A stretch of DNA of 64,000 bases from Glaciecola sp. 33A. Lineage in GTDB: Bacteria; Pseudomonadota; Gammaproteobacteria; Enterobacterales; Alteromonadaceae. Shown here in pieces: positions 17,212 through 25,471 of this stretch. The notes under the pieces were generated by a model, which had not been told where the DNA came from, did not search any database, and worked only from the letters and a program-made list of their open reading frames with translations. The stretch covers positions 265,174 through 329,173 of the forward strand of contig NZ_PJAR01000024.1 of NCBI RefSeq assembly GCF_002836745.1. Direction: 5' to 3'. Made by a program: the position numbers and the translations under genes. Position 1 is the stretch's first letter. Every line of letters starts with the position of its first letter.

Positions 17212-19515
17212 ATGAAACTAAAAAAATCATCAATTTATATAGCGCTTGCATTGGGTTTAACCGTCGTCGGGCAGGCTCATTCACAACAAGAAGCACAAGA
17301 AAAAAACAAAGATAATCTTTTTGAAGTCATTGAAATTACCGCAACTAAGCGCTCAGAGTCAATTCAAGAAGTGCCGGTTTCTGTATCAGCGTTATCAGGT
17401 GAACAGTTAGATGCTTTAGGCATCAGTGACAATGCCGAAATTACTCAACAAATTCCCAATTTCCAAGTAAACGCATGGTCTCCTCAGTTAACTATTTTTA
17501 ACTTGCGAGGGGTTTCACAAAATAACTTTGTAGATAACTTAGAAGCGCCAATTGCTGTTTACCAAGACGAATCTTACATTGCCAGTATGAATGCAATTTC
17601 GGGCCAAATGTTCGATATTGAACGAGTTGAAGTGTTGCGAGGCCCGCAAGGAACCTTGTTTGGTCGAAACGCAACAGGAGGCTTGGTTCACTATATCAGC
17701 CGCGGTGCCAGCGATGAATATACAAATGGTTTTGTTGATGTATCGGTTGGATCGTTCAATCGTCAGAGTGTTGAAGGTGCAATTGGTGGCGCAATATCCG
17801 ATAATGTTAGAGCTCGTTTTGCCTTTAGACATGAAACCGCAGATGGCTATATAGAACCGATGGCAGGCGTTCCCGATGTTGACCAAAGAGCGATCGGTGG
17901 TGCCGATGGTTATGGCTTAAGAGGTATCATAGAAGTCGACTTTTCGGATACTTTGCTTGGTGAATTCATCATTAAATATTCTAAAGATGATGACGTACCG
18001 ACGGGTGGATACGTATTCGAAAATTGTGATTTTGATGCCAACGAATTATGCCCTGTTGATGCTTCAGGTCGTGCAATTGTGACTGGGGGCGTGGTCTCTG
18101 GCGACGAGCACAAACACATGAATGATACTCGCGGTTTTTTAAACCGAGAAGTAACTAGCTTAACTGCCAAGTTGACTAAGCAATTTGATGAGTTTGAATT
18201 GGTCAGTATTACTAATCATTTGAATATGGATAAGTCTTATTTGGAGGATGGTGATGCCTTTAACGCGCCTATCGTTGTATTTGGACAAGACACTGACTTC
18301 ACTCAATTTTCACAAGAGTTGAGAATATCCGGTGATACGGCTCCCTTAAAATGGCAAGTCGGCGGTTACTATATGGATATCGATATGGATACTGACGCTT
18401 TAACTATAGGAGCCCCGAATATTGATTTATCGTTTGGGTTATTTGAGGCTGGCATTATATCAGCTCCGACTGTTTTTGATGATTTCCCTTTCGATGGTCG
18501 TTCAGATAGAGAATATAATTTAACCGTTGAAAATGTCTCCGTGTTTGGTCAAATTGATTATGACCTTGCAGACGACATAATACTAACTGCGGGATTGAGA
18601 TACTCAAAAGATACCAAAAATATTAATTGGGTTGCCTTTTTTAGTTCGGATCAACAAGCCGAGCGTATTCCATATGCAGCTACTGAAAGTAACCTAAATG
18701 TTGAAGCTGCAAGCATATTCAATCGGTTTGCTGATGACAGTATCGACTACTCAGACTATGCAGCAAGACTGTCGTTGAAGAAACAGTTTTCAGATTCCAC
18801 AATGGGTTTCGTGTCTTGGAACAGAGGTATAAAAGGGGGCAACTGGACTTTATCATCGGGTGTTTCTCCCGAGCGTTTCCGGCACGAGCCAGAAGTCTTG
18901 AATTCGTTTGAAGTAGGCATAAAAACAGAGCTAACCAAGGGTACTCGCTTAAATGCAACCACTTACTACTATGATTATGATGACTATCAAACGTTTGTTG
19001 CTATTCCTCCTGGTGAAGTTTCGCCCAATCCACAAATTGGTAATTCCGATGCAACCGCGTACGGTGCTGAATTAGAACTCATTAGTTCGTTAACCGATAA
19101 TGTCGACATGATGCTTGGCTTAGCATTTAGTCATTCGGAAGTTGAGGCTATTCAAGCAGGTGCCTCACCGGTGCTAAACGCACAGTTTCCTAATGCGCCA
19201 AGCGTGTCTGGCAACTACCTATTTCGTTATTATAAGGAGCTCGGTGAAAATACAGTCGTGTTCCAATTTGATGGCGCATATTATGGGGACCAATTTTTAG
19301 AAGTAACTAACGGCCCGGGTACGCTGCAAGAGGCTTATAATATATCCAACCTAAGTGTGACTTACGAAACCGAATCTTGGAGCTTCAGTGTGTGGTCAAA
19401 GAACCTATTTGACGAACGTTACAAAGCCTACTCTCTTGACCTAGGTGCATTGGGCGCGACGACTTATTATGCCCCGCCTCGTACTTCTGGTGTATCTGCA
19501 AGATATGAATTTTAA
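17212..19515 (+). CDS. TonB-dependent outer membrane receptor
   Basis: This is a 767-residue receptor starting at ATG 17212 (MKLKKSSIYIALALGLTVVG then QAHSQ signal peptide). An in-frame upstream extension from 17125 would hide the signal peptide and is rejected. A plug domain follows (FEVIEITATKRSESIQEVPV, VLRGPQGTLFGRNATGGLVH), then a 22-strand-type barrel, ending in an aromatic residue (SARYEF), as expected for BAM insertion. The type with ITATKRSESIQEVPVSV is the large group of marine/Caulobacter-like receptors that import plant or algal metabolites and siderophores. It heads an operon with ferredoxin (18 bp), ferredoxin reductase and sulfatase, so the imported molecule is probably the P450 and sulfatase substrate. 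Confidence 0.93.
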   Translation: MKLKKSSIYIALALGLTVVGQAHSQQEAQEKNKDNLFEVIEITATKRSESIQEVPVSVSALSGEQLDALGISDNAEITQQIPNFQVNAWSPQLTIFNLRGVSQNNFVDNLEAPIAVYQDESYIASMNAISGQMFDIERVEVLRGPQGTLFGRNATGGLVHYISRGASDEYTNGFVDVSVGSFNRQSVEGAIGGAISDNVRARFAFRHETADGYIEPMAGVPDVDQRAIGGADGYGLRGIIEVDFSDTLLGEFIIKYSKDDDVPTGGYVFENCDFDANELCPVDASGRAIVTGGVVSGDEHKHMNDTRGFLNREVTSLTAKLTKQFDEFELVSITNHLNMDKSYLEDGDAFNAPIVVFGQDTDFTQFSQELRISGDTAPLKWQVGGYYMDIDMDTDALTIGAPNIDLSFGLFEAGIISAPTVFDDFPFDGRSDREYNLTVENVSVFGQIDYDLADDIILTAGLRYSKDTKNINWVAFFSSDQQAERIPYAATESNLNVEAASIFNRFADDSIDYSDYAARLSLKKQFSDSTMGFVSWNRGIKGGNWTLSSGVSPERFRHEPEVLNSFEVGIKTELTKGTRLNATTYYYDYDDYQTFVAIPPGEVSPNPQIGNSDATAYGAELELISSLTDNVDMMLGLAFSHSEVEAIQAGASPVLNAQFPNAPSVSGNYLFRYYKELGENTVVFQFDGAYYGDQFLEVTNGPGTLQEAYNISNLSVTYETESWSFSVWSKNLFDERYKAYSLDLGALGATTYYAPPRTSGVSARYEF

Positions 19516-19533
19516 GTGTAATAGGAGTAGTAG

Positions 19534-19854
19534 ATGACAATTATTAAATATGTAGATGCAGAAAATAACGTAACTGAAGTTGAAGCGGAGACTGGCGAAA
19601 GTATCATGTCATTGGCAGTAAATAACATGGTTGATGGAATTGTTGGTGAATGCGGCGGATCGCAAGCTTGTGCAACGTGCCATTGTTATTTGGACGATAA
19701 ATATGCTATCCACTTTTCTGAAATGAGTGAGATGGAAGAAGCCATGCTTGAATCCGCTCCTGAACGGACTGAAACGAGTCGCTTATCATGTCAGTTAATG
19801 TTAAACGACGATACACCTGATATAGAAGTCTCGCTTCCTTCGTCTCAATACTAA
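19534..19854 (+). CDS. [2Fe-2S] ferredoxin, putidaredoxin-type
   Basis: This 106-residue ferredoxin has cluster ligands C40, C46, C49 and C86 in the adrenodoxin/putidaredoxin spacing C-x5-C-x2-C-x36-C (GECGGSQACATCHCY; RLSCQL). A fifth cysteine, C51, is not a usual ligand. This type passes electrons from an FAD reductase to a class I P450. It is followed 14 bp later by such a reductase. The only P450 in the window is at 8933-10213, on the other side of the cluster, so I infer the three form one electron-transfer chain. It has a good ribosome binding site (AGGAG at 19523-19527). Confidence 0.93.
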   Translation: MTIIKYVDAENNVTEVEAETGESIMSLAVNNMVDGIVGECGGSQACATCHCYLDDKYAIHFSEMSEMEEAMLESAPERTETSRLSCQLMLNDDTPDIEVSLPSSQY

Positions 19855-19868
19855 GCACGGCTTTTAAA

Positions 19869-21086
19869 ATGGATAAACATATGAATTCGGTTGTGATAGT
19901 TGGTGGTGGTCATGCCGCGGCTGAGGCTGCGATTGCTTTGCGCATTCAAGGTTGGGAAGGCGACATTAAGCTCATTAGCGATGAAGACGTTCTACCCTAT
20001 CAACGCCCGCCTTTGTCAAAAGGGTACTTTCATAATACGGTTACGTCCGCACAGCTGTTAATTAAGAAACAAGCGTTATATGAAAAGGCTAATGTGGATG
20101 TAATGCTAGGTTTGTCGGTGGTCGCCATCGACCGATTGTCGCAAGCTATTACGGTGTCGTCAGGTGCAATAATTGGGTACAGCCAATTAATTATCGCGAC
20201 AGGCGCACAAGCTCGAATGTTAAACATTCCTGGTGCTGAACTTCCTTGTGTGAGTTACCTTAGAACGTTGAATGATGCCAATAATATTATCGCCAATATT
20301 AAAAACAACTCGCATTTATTGGTTATTGGTGGGGGTTATATTGGTTTGGAAATTGCCGCTTCTGCGAGAAAGTTGGGCGCGAGAGTGACCATTTTGGAAA
20401 GCTTTGAAAGGGTCCTTTCACGAGTTACTAATGAGCAAATGTCGGGGTTTTATCAGAGCTTGCACAAAGACAACGGCGTCGACCTTAAGTTAAATACAGG
20501 GATTGAAGAAATTCATGCAACGGAAGACGGCTATGTCGCCACGTTAAATGATGGTAGTAATATTAACTTCGATCATACGGTTGTGGGTATTGGGGTAATT
20601 CCGAATACAGGCTTAGCTGAAGCCGCTGGATTAGAATGCGACAATGGGATTGTAGTGAATGAGTACACGCTCACTTCAGATCCCAGTATTTATGCGATTG
20701 GCGATGTCAGTAATCACCCCAATGAATTTTACGCACGAAACATTCGATTAGAGTCGGTGCCCAACGCAATGGAACAAGCAAAGGTCGCGGCTGCAAACAT
20801 TTGCGGCAAGCCTAAAATCCATAACTCATTTCCGTGGTTTTGGTCAGATCAATATAACGTTAAACTGCAAACGGCGGGTTTATCTCAAGGTTATGACGAA
20901 ACCATTGTTCGTGGTGATATGGCACAGAAAAAATTCGCATTATTTTACCTCAAAGAAGGCAAAATAATTGCCGTGGATGCGATCAATTCGCCCAAAGACT
21001 TTATGAAAGCCAAAGCGCTCATTCCTCAAGGCCTAACCGTATCTAAGGACAAGCTAGCGGATATTACAAAAAATTGGTTTGACTGA
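19869..21086 (+). CDS. FAD-dependent ferredoxin reductase, putidaredoxin/rhodocoxin reductase type
   Basis: This 405-residue flavoprotein has two dinucleotide folds: the FAD site near the start (SVVIVGGGHAAAEAAIAL) and the NAD(P)H site (LLVIGGGYIGLEIAASARK). The conserved YAIGDVSNHPN motif contacts the flavin. Length and motifs fit the class that reduces [2Fe-2S] ferredoxins for P450s or Rieske oxygenases. ATG 19869 is used here, but a second ATG at 19881 (MNSVVIVGG) would begin just before the fold and is equally possible. The partner ferredoxin is directly upstream. No Rieske oxygenase is present, which favours the P450 as final acceptor. Confidence 0.93.
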   Translation: MDKHMNSVVIVGGGHAAAEAAIALRIQGWEGDIKLISDEDVLPYQRPPLSKGYFHNTVTSAQLLIKKQALYEKANVDVMLGLSVVAIDRLSQAITVSSGAIIGYSQLIIATGAQARMLNIPGAELPCVSYLRTLNDANNIIANIKNNSHLLVIGGGYIGLEIAASARKLGARVTILESFERVLSRVTNEQMSGFYQSLHKDNGVDLKLNTGIEEIHATEDGYVATLNDGSNINFDHTVVGIGVIPNTGLAEAAGLECDNGIVVNEYTLTSDPSIYAIGDVSNHPNEFYARNIRLESVPNAMEQAKVAAANICGKPKIHNSFPWFWSDQYNVKLQTAGLSQGYDETIVRGDMAQKKFALFYLKEGKIIAVDAINSPKDFMKAKALIPQGLTVSKDKLADITKNWFD

Positions 21087-21137
21087 CAAATTGACTGATT
21101 AATTGATGGTGGAGTGAGTAAGACCAGGAGGCCTATT

Positions 21138-22886
21138 TTGAAGATAATTAAACCTACGTTGAACACCACTAGAACAAAAGCGAGTAAAGCTGATAGTGAT
21201 AAATTCGATTATCTTTCTACGCTCAGAAATCTGTTTGTGAGCATCCTCACGGTGACACTTTTTGGTTGCTCACAAATGCATGAAGAAAACCAATCTTATA
21301 GAAAACCCAATGTATTACTCATTGTAGTAGACGATATGGGCATGGCAGATTTAGGTCGTTTTGGAGGTGAGATACCCACTCCCAATATAGATAAACTTGC
21401 TAATCAAGGTGTATTATTTACCAATTTTCACACATCCCCTGTTTGTTCTTCAACACGCGCAATGCTGCTAACCGGTGTCGATAATCATAAAGCTGGGTTG
21501 GGCAATATGGCCGAAGAATTAGCCCCTAATCAAGTGGGTCAGGCGGGCTATGAAGGCCAGTTAAATGACAGTGTTGTGACGATTGCCTCGTTACTTAGAG
21601 ACAAGGGATATAGCACATTTATGACTGGTAAATGGCATTTAGGTATGTCGTTAGAGGCGAGCCCCTGGGCAAAAGGTTTTGACAAATCTTTTAGCATGTT
21701 GGCTGGTGGTGCCAGTCACTTTAGTGATATGAAGCCCGCTTATCACCCTGATCCAAACGGTCAAGCGCCGTATCGACAAGACCAGCAAATAGTAAATAAA
21801 TTGCCTGACAATTTTGCGTTTTCTTCGCAGTTTTTCACCGACCAAATGATGAGCTACTTGCAACAAAGGGATGCTCACAAACCATTTTTTGCCTATCTTT
21901 CATTTACCGCTCCACATTGGCCAATACAAGCTCCTCAATACATAATTGACAAATATAAGGGCAAGTATGACATTGGTTATGATGTTGTCCGTGAGCAGCG
22001 TTTACAAAAGCAAATATCCCTAGGCATTGTGCCGCCACAAACTAAAAGTATTGCAGCTACAACGCCATGGGAAAATCTTTCTGCTATTGAAAAGCAAACT
22101 GAAGCTCGCACAATGGAAGTCTATGCGGCCATGATTGACGACCTTGACCAGCACATTGGCCGTTTGATTACATGGCTTGATGACCAACAACAGCTTGAAA
22201 ACACGGTGATTATTTTTATGTCTGACAATGGTGCGGAAGGCCACACTATTGATCAAACTTGGCCTCGCGCGCAGTTTCCGAAAATTCGAAAGAATATCGA
22301 TGAGCGCCACGATTTTAGCTTTGCAAATATTGGCAAAGTAGGCAGTTACGCTTTTAACGGTCCGAATTGGGCTCAAGCTAGCTCACCCGCCTTTAGATTG
22401 TATAAAGGCTTTGTGACCGAAGGCGGCACAAGGGTTCCCGCATTTATAACATACCCTGCATTTGCTAATGGCAAAACAACAGATGAATTTTTGTCAGTGA
22501 AAGACATCGTACCTACACTGCTTGAAATAACCAAAATCAAGCATCCTGCCCCTATATACAATGGCACACAAATAGAAGCGCCAAGCGGATTTTCAATGCT
22601 CGATATTTTAAGCGATGCCGGATCGCCACACATCACCGCAACTCGAGTAGAAGGTGGCGAAATATTGGGTAAGTACATGATTCGAAAAGGAGCATACAAA
22701 GCGGTAAATATTCCACCACCTCATGGCAACGGCAATTGGCAGCTTTACGATGTGTCGACTGACCTTGCTGAAGCCAAGGACCTTTCCGACGAGTATCCCA
22801 TTAAACTAGCTGAACTTATTGTCGAATGGGAAAAGTATAGTGAAGAAAATGGTGTCATATTACCAAGCCATGTCAGCGGTTACTAA
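21138..22886 (+). CDS. Lipoprotein arylsulfatase-like sulfatase (type I fold)
   Basis: This is a 582-residue sulfatase-family protein. I choose TTG 21138 because AGGAGG (21126-21131) lies six bases before it; GTG 21114 has no such site. The segment FVSILTVTLFGC ends in a lipobox with C44, so the enzyme is probably membrane-anchored in the periplasm. Metal-site D65-D66 (LLIVVDDMGMADLGRFGG) and the P. aeruginosa AtsA-like text around the active site (MLLTGVDNHKAGLGNMA) are present. The maturation motif is C103-S-S-T-R, not the usual C-x-[PA]-x-R. Other sulfatase text such as FMSDNGAEG is intact. As the last gene of the receptor operon, it suggests that the imported compound is sulfated. Confidence 0.9.
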   Translation: MKIIKPTLNTTRTKASKADSDKFDYLSTLRNLFVSILTVTLFGCSQMHEENQSYRKPNVLLIVVDDMGMADLGRFGGEIPTPNIDKLANQGVLFTNFHTSPVCSSTRAMLLTGVDNHKAGLGNMAEELAPNQVGQAGYEGQLNDSVVTIASLLRDKGYSTFMTGKWHLGMSLEASPWAKGFDKSFSMLAGGASHFSDMKPAYHPDPNGQAPYRQDQQIVNKLPDNFAFSSQFFTDQMMSYLQQRDAHKPFFAYLSFTAPHWPIQAPQYIIDKYKGKYDIGYDVVREQRLQKQISLGIVPPQTKSIAATTPWENLSAIEKQTEARTMEVYAAMIDDLDQHIGRLITWLDDQQQLENTVIIFMSDNGAEGHTIDQTWPRAQFPKIRKNIDERHDFSFANIGKVGSYAFNGPNWAQASSPAFRLYKGFVTEGGTRVPAFITYPAFANGKTTDEFLSVKDIVPTLLEITKIKHPAPIYNGTQIEAPSGFSMLDILSDAGSPHITATRVEGGEILGKYMIRKGAYKAVNIPPPHGNGNWQLYDVSTDLAEAKDLSDEYPIKLAELIVEWEKYSEENGVILPSHVSGY

Positions 22887-22965
22887 AGCATAAAACTGTG
22901 TTGATAAGACTCATCGGCATCGAATTTCTACGGCTATCGCAGGCTAATTACGAGTTGGTTGCTAA

Positions 22966-23850
22966 CTACGAGTCGCAGGCATTAATAATCCACTCTGCAA
23001 AAATAGTCGCTTTTATTGTGTTATTTTTAATTGAAGGCGAAATAAGATAATAAGAATGTGCTTCGTTTATCGGTTTATTAAGTAAGCGCATTAATTGTCC
23101 ATCTTTTATAAATTGCTGGGTCTCAAGAGTATTTGCTAATGCCACGCCAGCCCCGAGAACAGCGGCTCGAAGCGCTTGGCTAGCATTCGGAAAGTAAATG
23201 TTTGAATGCATCTGACTTGATTCTACACCGTGCTTTTCCATCCAACGTTGCCAGGAAACCTGACCATCATGGATAAAGGTCAATTGAGACATATTGTTAA
23301 GGTGTATTCGCTGTTTTTCAGCGTTTAGTAGTGCAGGACTGCAAACTGGGTACAGAACAGGGGCGCCGATTTTAGTCATCACCCTATCATCAATGTTAGG
23401 AGCGCCGTAACAAATAGCGATGTCGATATCGCGCGGGATCTCGCGCTGCTGAGATTCAATTTCACGAACGGTAATAGTGATGTCTGGATATTTCTCGTAA
23501 AAAGAGCAAATATGTTGCGCTGCCCAACTAGCTGCGATTGATTGCGTGCACCCCACGATAAGTGTGCCACTGACGGTCTCAGGCTCAAGATTTCGTGCGC
23601 CGTCAATGATCAGGTCTAATCCTTGTGATACAGACATCAATAAACGCGAGCCCGCTGGTGTTAACGAGAGCGTATTGTGCGCGCGTGAAAACAAGGCGAC
23701 GCCTAATCTTTCTTCCAATAGTCGTACTTGATGAGAAATAGCGCCTTGTGTGACACCCAATTCGGCTCCAGCTCGACCCATATGTAAGTTAATGGCGGCA
23801 GATTCAAAAGCGCGCAAACTAGATAGGGGCATAGTTCTTCGATCAATCAT
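22966..23850 (-). CDS. LysR-family regulator, GcvA-like
   Basis: This 294-residue LysR protein begins MIDRRTMPLSSLRAFESAA, the typical GcvA-group opening. The helix-turn-helix ELGVTQGAISHQVRLLEERL spans about residues 31-50. The effector domain continues to the end without interruption. It is divergent from gabD (163 bp), and that gap contains a 13-bp tandem repeat and a long inverted repeat. It is therefore the natural regulator of the gabD-gabT operon. It converges on the sulfatase gene, with 79 bp between them. Confidence 0.9.
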   Translation of the reverse strand: MIDRRTMPLSSLRAFESAAINLHMGRAGAELGVTQGAISHQVRLLEERLGVALFSRAHNTLSLTPAGSRLLMSVSQGLDLIIDGARNLEPETVSGTLIVGCTQSIAASWAAQHICSFYEKYPDITITVREIESQQREIPRDIDIAICYGAPNIDDRVMTKIGAPVLYPVCSPALLNAEKQRIHLNNMSQLTFIHDGQVSWQRWMEKHGVESSQMHSNIYFPNASQALRAAVLGAGVALANTLETQQFIKDGQLMRLLNKPINEAHSYYLISPSIKNNTIKATIFAEWIINACDS

Positions 23851-23866
23851 AATCTCGACTCTTTAT

Positions 23867-23900
23867 AAGTGCATTAAACAAGTGCATTAAACAAGTGCAT
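23867..23900. repeat. 13-bp tandem repeat (2.6 copies) upstream of the LysR gene
   Basis: AAGTGCATTAAAC occurs at 23867-23879 and 23880-23892, followed by AAGTGCAT at 23893-23900. It lies immediately upstream of the LysR start codon, inside the regulator/gabD intergenic region. Direct repeats with a fixed 13-base step could be stacked protein sites or slippage products. Confidence 0.85.
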
Positions 23901-23918
23901 ATAGTGAATTATTTTGAT

Positions 23919-23951
23919 GAATAATACTAATGAGGATAGCTAATATTATTC
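23919..23951. promoter_or_regulatory. Inverted repeat in the LysR-gabD control region
   Basis: GAATAATA (23919-23926) and TATTATTC (23944-23951) are perfect inverted 8-mers separated by 17 bases. They lie ~62 bp before gabD and between the divergent LysR gene and its probable target. The size and place suit an operator for a dimeric or tetrameric regulator; binding is inferred. Confidence 0.45.
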
Positions 23952-24013
23952 GTTTGTGTGCAATATCTTTATTTAATACCTTATCTACATCGAATTTCCA
24001 AGGACTATATTAA

Positions 24014-25471
24014 ATGTCGATGTTATCAGACCAAGAATTACTTAAATCTAATGCATATATAAACGGCGAATTTGTGTCTGCAGAAGACAGCACTACATTT
24101 GCTGTTAAGAACCCATCGACAGGTGAGGTTGTCGCAAACGTCGCCAAATGCGGTGCTAAAGAGACCCGCAAGGCAATTGAGTTTGCCAAGGTTGCAATGA
24201 TTAGTTGGGCAAAAATGCCGTCGAAGCAACGTGCTTCTTTACTGATGGCTTGGCATGACCAAATTATTACTAACAAGTTGGATTTAGCTCGAATATTATC
24301 ATCTGAACAAGGTAAACCTTTAGCTGAGGCTGAGGGTGAGATTTTATATGGAGCGAGCTATATTCAGTGGTTTGCCGAGGAAGCAAAGCGTATTTATGGT
24401 GATATTATCCCACAGCAAAGCGACGACGCTAGGCTTCTATGCATTAAACAACCGGTTGGGGTTGTTGCTTGTATCACGCCTTGGAATTTTCCTAATGCGA
24501 TGCTAACCCGAAAAATTGCTCCCGCCCTCGCAGCAGGCTGCACGGTGGTGTGCAAGCCCGCGAATGAAACGCCGTTGTCAGCACTTGCACTCGGGGAGTT
24601 AGCAAATCGTGCCGGTATTCCTCCCGGTGTTATCAATATTTTAGCCGGTACTACCGCTGAAATTGGGCAAGAAATGACGTCTAACCCAATTGTCCGCAAA
24701 CTTACTTTCACAGGCTCAACCCAAGTGGGTAAAAAATTAACTGTTGATTGTGCGCAAACACTCAAGCGCACGTCAATGGAGCTAGGAGGTAACGCCCCAT
24801 TCATCGTGTTTGAAAGTGCCGATCTTGACTTAGCCGTTAAAGGTCTTATTGCTAATAAGTTCCGTAACGCGGGCCAAACCTGCGTCTGCACTAATCGGGT
24901 TATCGTGCAGTCGTCGATAGTTGAGAAGTTCACAGACAAGCTCAAAGTAGCGGTTGCTAAGTTGAAAGTAGGCGATGGGTTTGAGTCGGGTGTAGACGTT
25001 GGCCCAATGATCAATCAATCGGCGGTTAACAAAGTTAATGAATTAGTCGAAAACGCACGTCAATTAGGCGCCCAAGTAATTACAACTGACTCGAATATGG
25101 ATGGTAAGGGCAATTTTATGGCACCCAAAATAATCACGGGTGCTACCAAGGATATGACGCTTTTCTCTGAAGAAATTTTTGGTCCCGTCGCAGCTATTTT
25201 TACTTTTGATGAGGAGCGTGAAGCAATTGAACTGGCTAATGATTCTCCATTCGGACTTGCGGCATATTTCTATTCCAACGACATGAGTCAAATGTGGCGT
25301 GTTGGCGAAGCTATAGAAGCCGGCATGGTGGGTATTAACGATGCGGCGCTATCGAACGAAATGATCCCATTTGGAGGGGTCAAAGAATCTGGTCAGGGTC
25401 GAGAGGGCTCAAAATACGGCCTAGATGACTACCTGGAAATCAAACATCTTAAAATGGGAGGATTGAACTAA
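24014..25471 (+). CDS. gabD: Succinate-semialdehyde dehydrogenase
   Basis: This is a 485-residue aldehyde dehydrogenase of the GabD group. General base E257 (MELGGNAPF) and catalytic C290 lie in GQTCVCTNRV, which has the GabD-typical second cysteine C292. Substrate-group signatures (YGDIIPQ, PWNFPNAMLTRKIAPALAAG, GMVGINDAALSNEMIPFGG) also fit. It oxidises succinate semialdehyde to succinate with NAD(P), feeding the TCA cycle. It is joined to gabT by a one-base TAATG overlap and is divergent from a LysR gene. Related dehydrogenases for glutarate semialdehyde (DavD) look very similar, so the exact chain length is less sure than the class. Confidence 0.9.
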   Translation: MSMLSDQELLKSNAYINGEFVSAEDSTTFAVKNPSTGEVVANVAKCGAKETRKAIEFAKVAMISWAKMPSKQRASLLMAWHDQIITNKLDLARILSSEQGKPLAEAEGEILYGASYIQWFAEEAKRIYGDIIPQQSDDARLLCIKQPVGVVACITPWNFPNAMLTRKIAPALAAGCTVVCKPANETPLSALALGELANRAGIPPGVINILAGTTAEIGQEMTSNPIVRKLTFTGSTQVGKKLTVDCAQTLKRTSMELGGNAPFIVFESADLDLAVKGLIANKFRNAGQTCVCTNRVIVQSSIVEKFTDKLKVAVAKLKVGDGFESGVDVGPMINQSAVNKVNELVENARQLGAQVITTDSNMDGKGNFMAPKIITGATKDMTLFSEEIFGPVAAIFTFDEEREAIELANDSPFGLAAYFYSNDMSQMWRVGEAIEAGMVGINDAALSNEMIPFGGVKESGQGREGSKYGLDDYLEIKHLKMGGLN

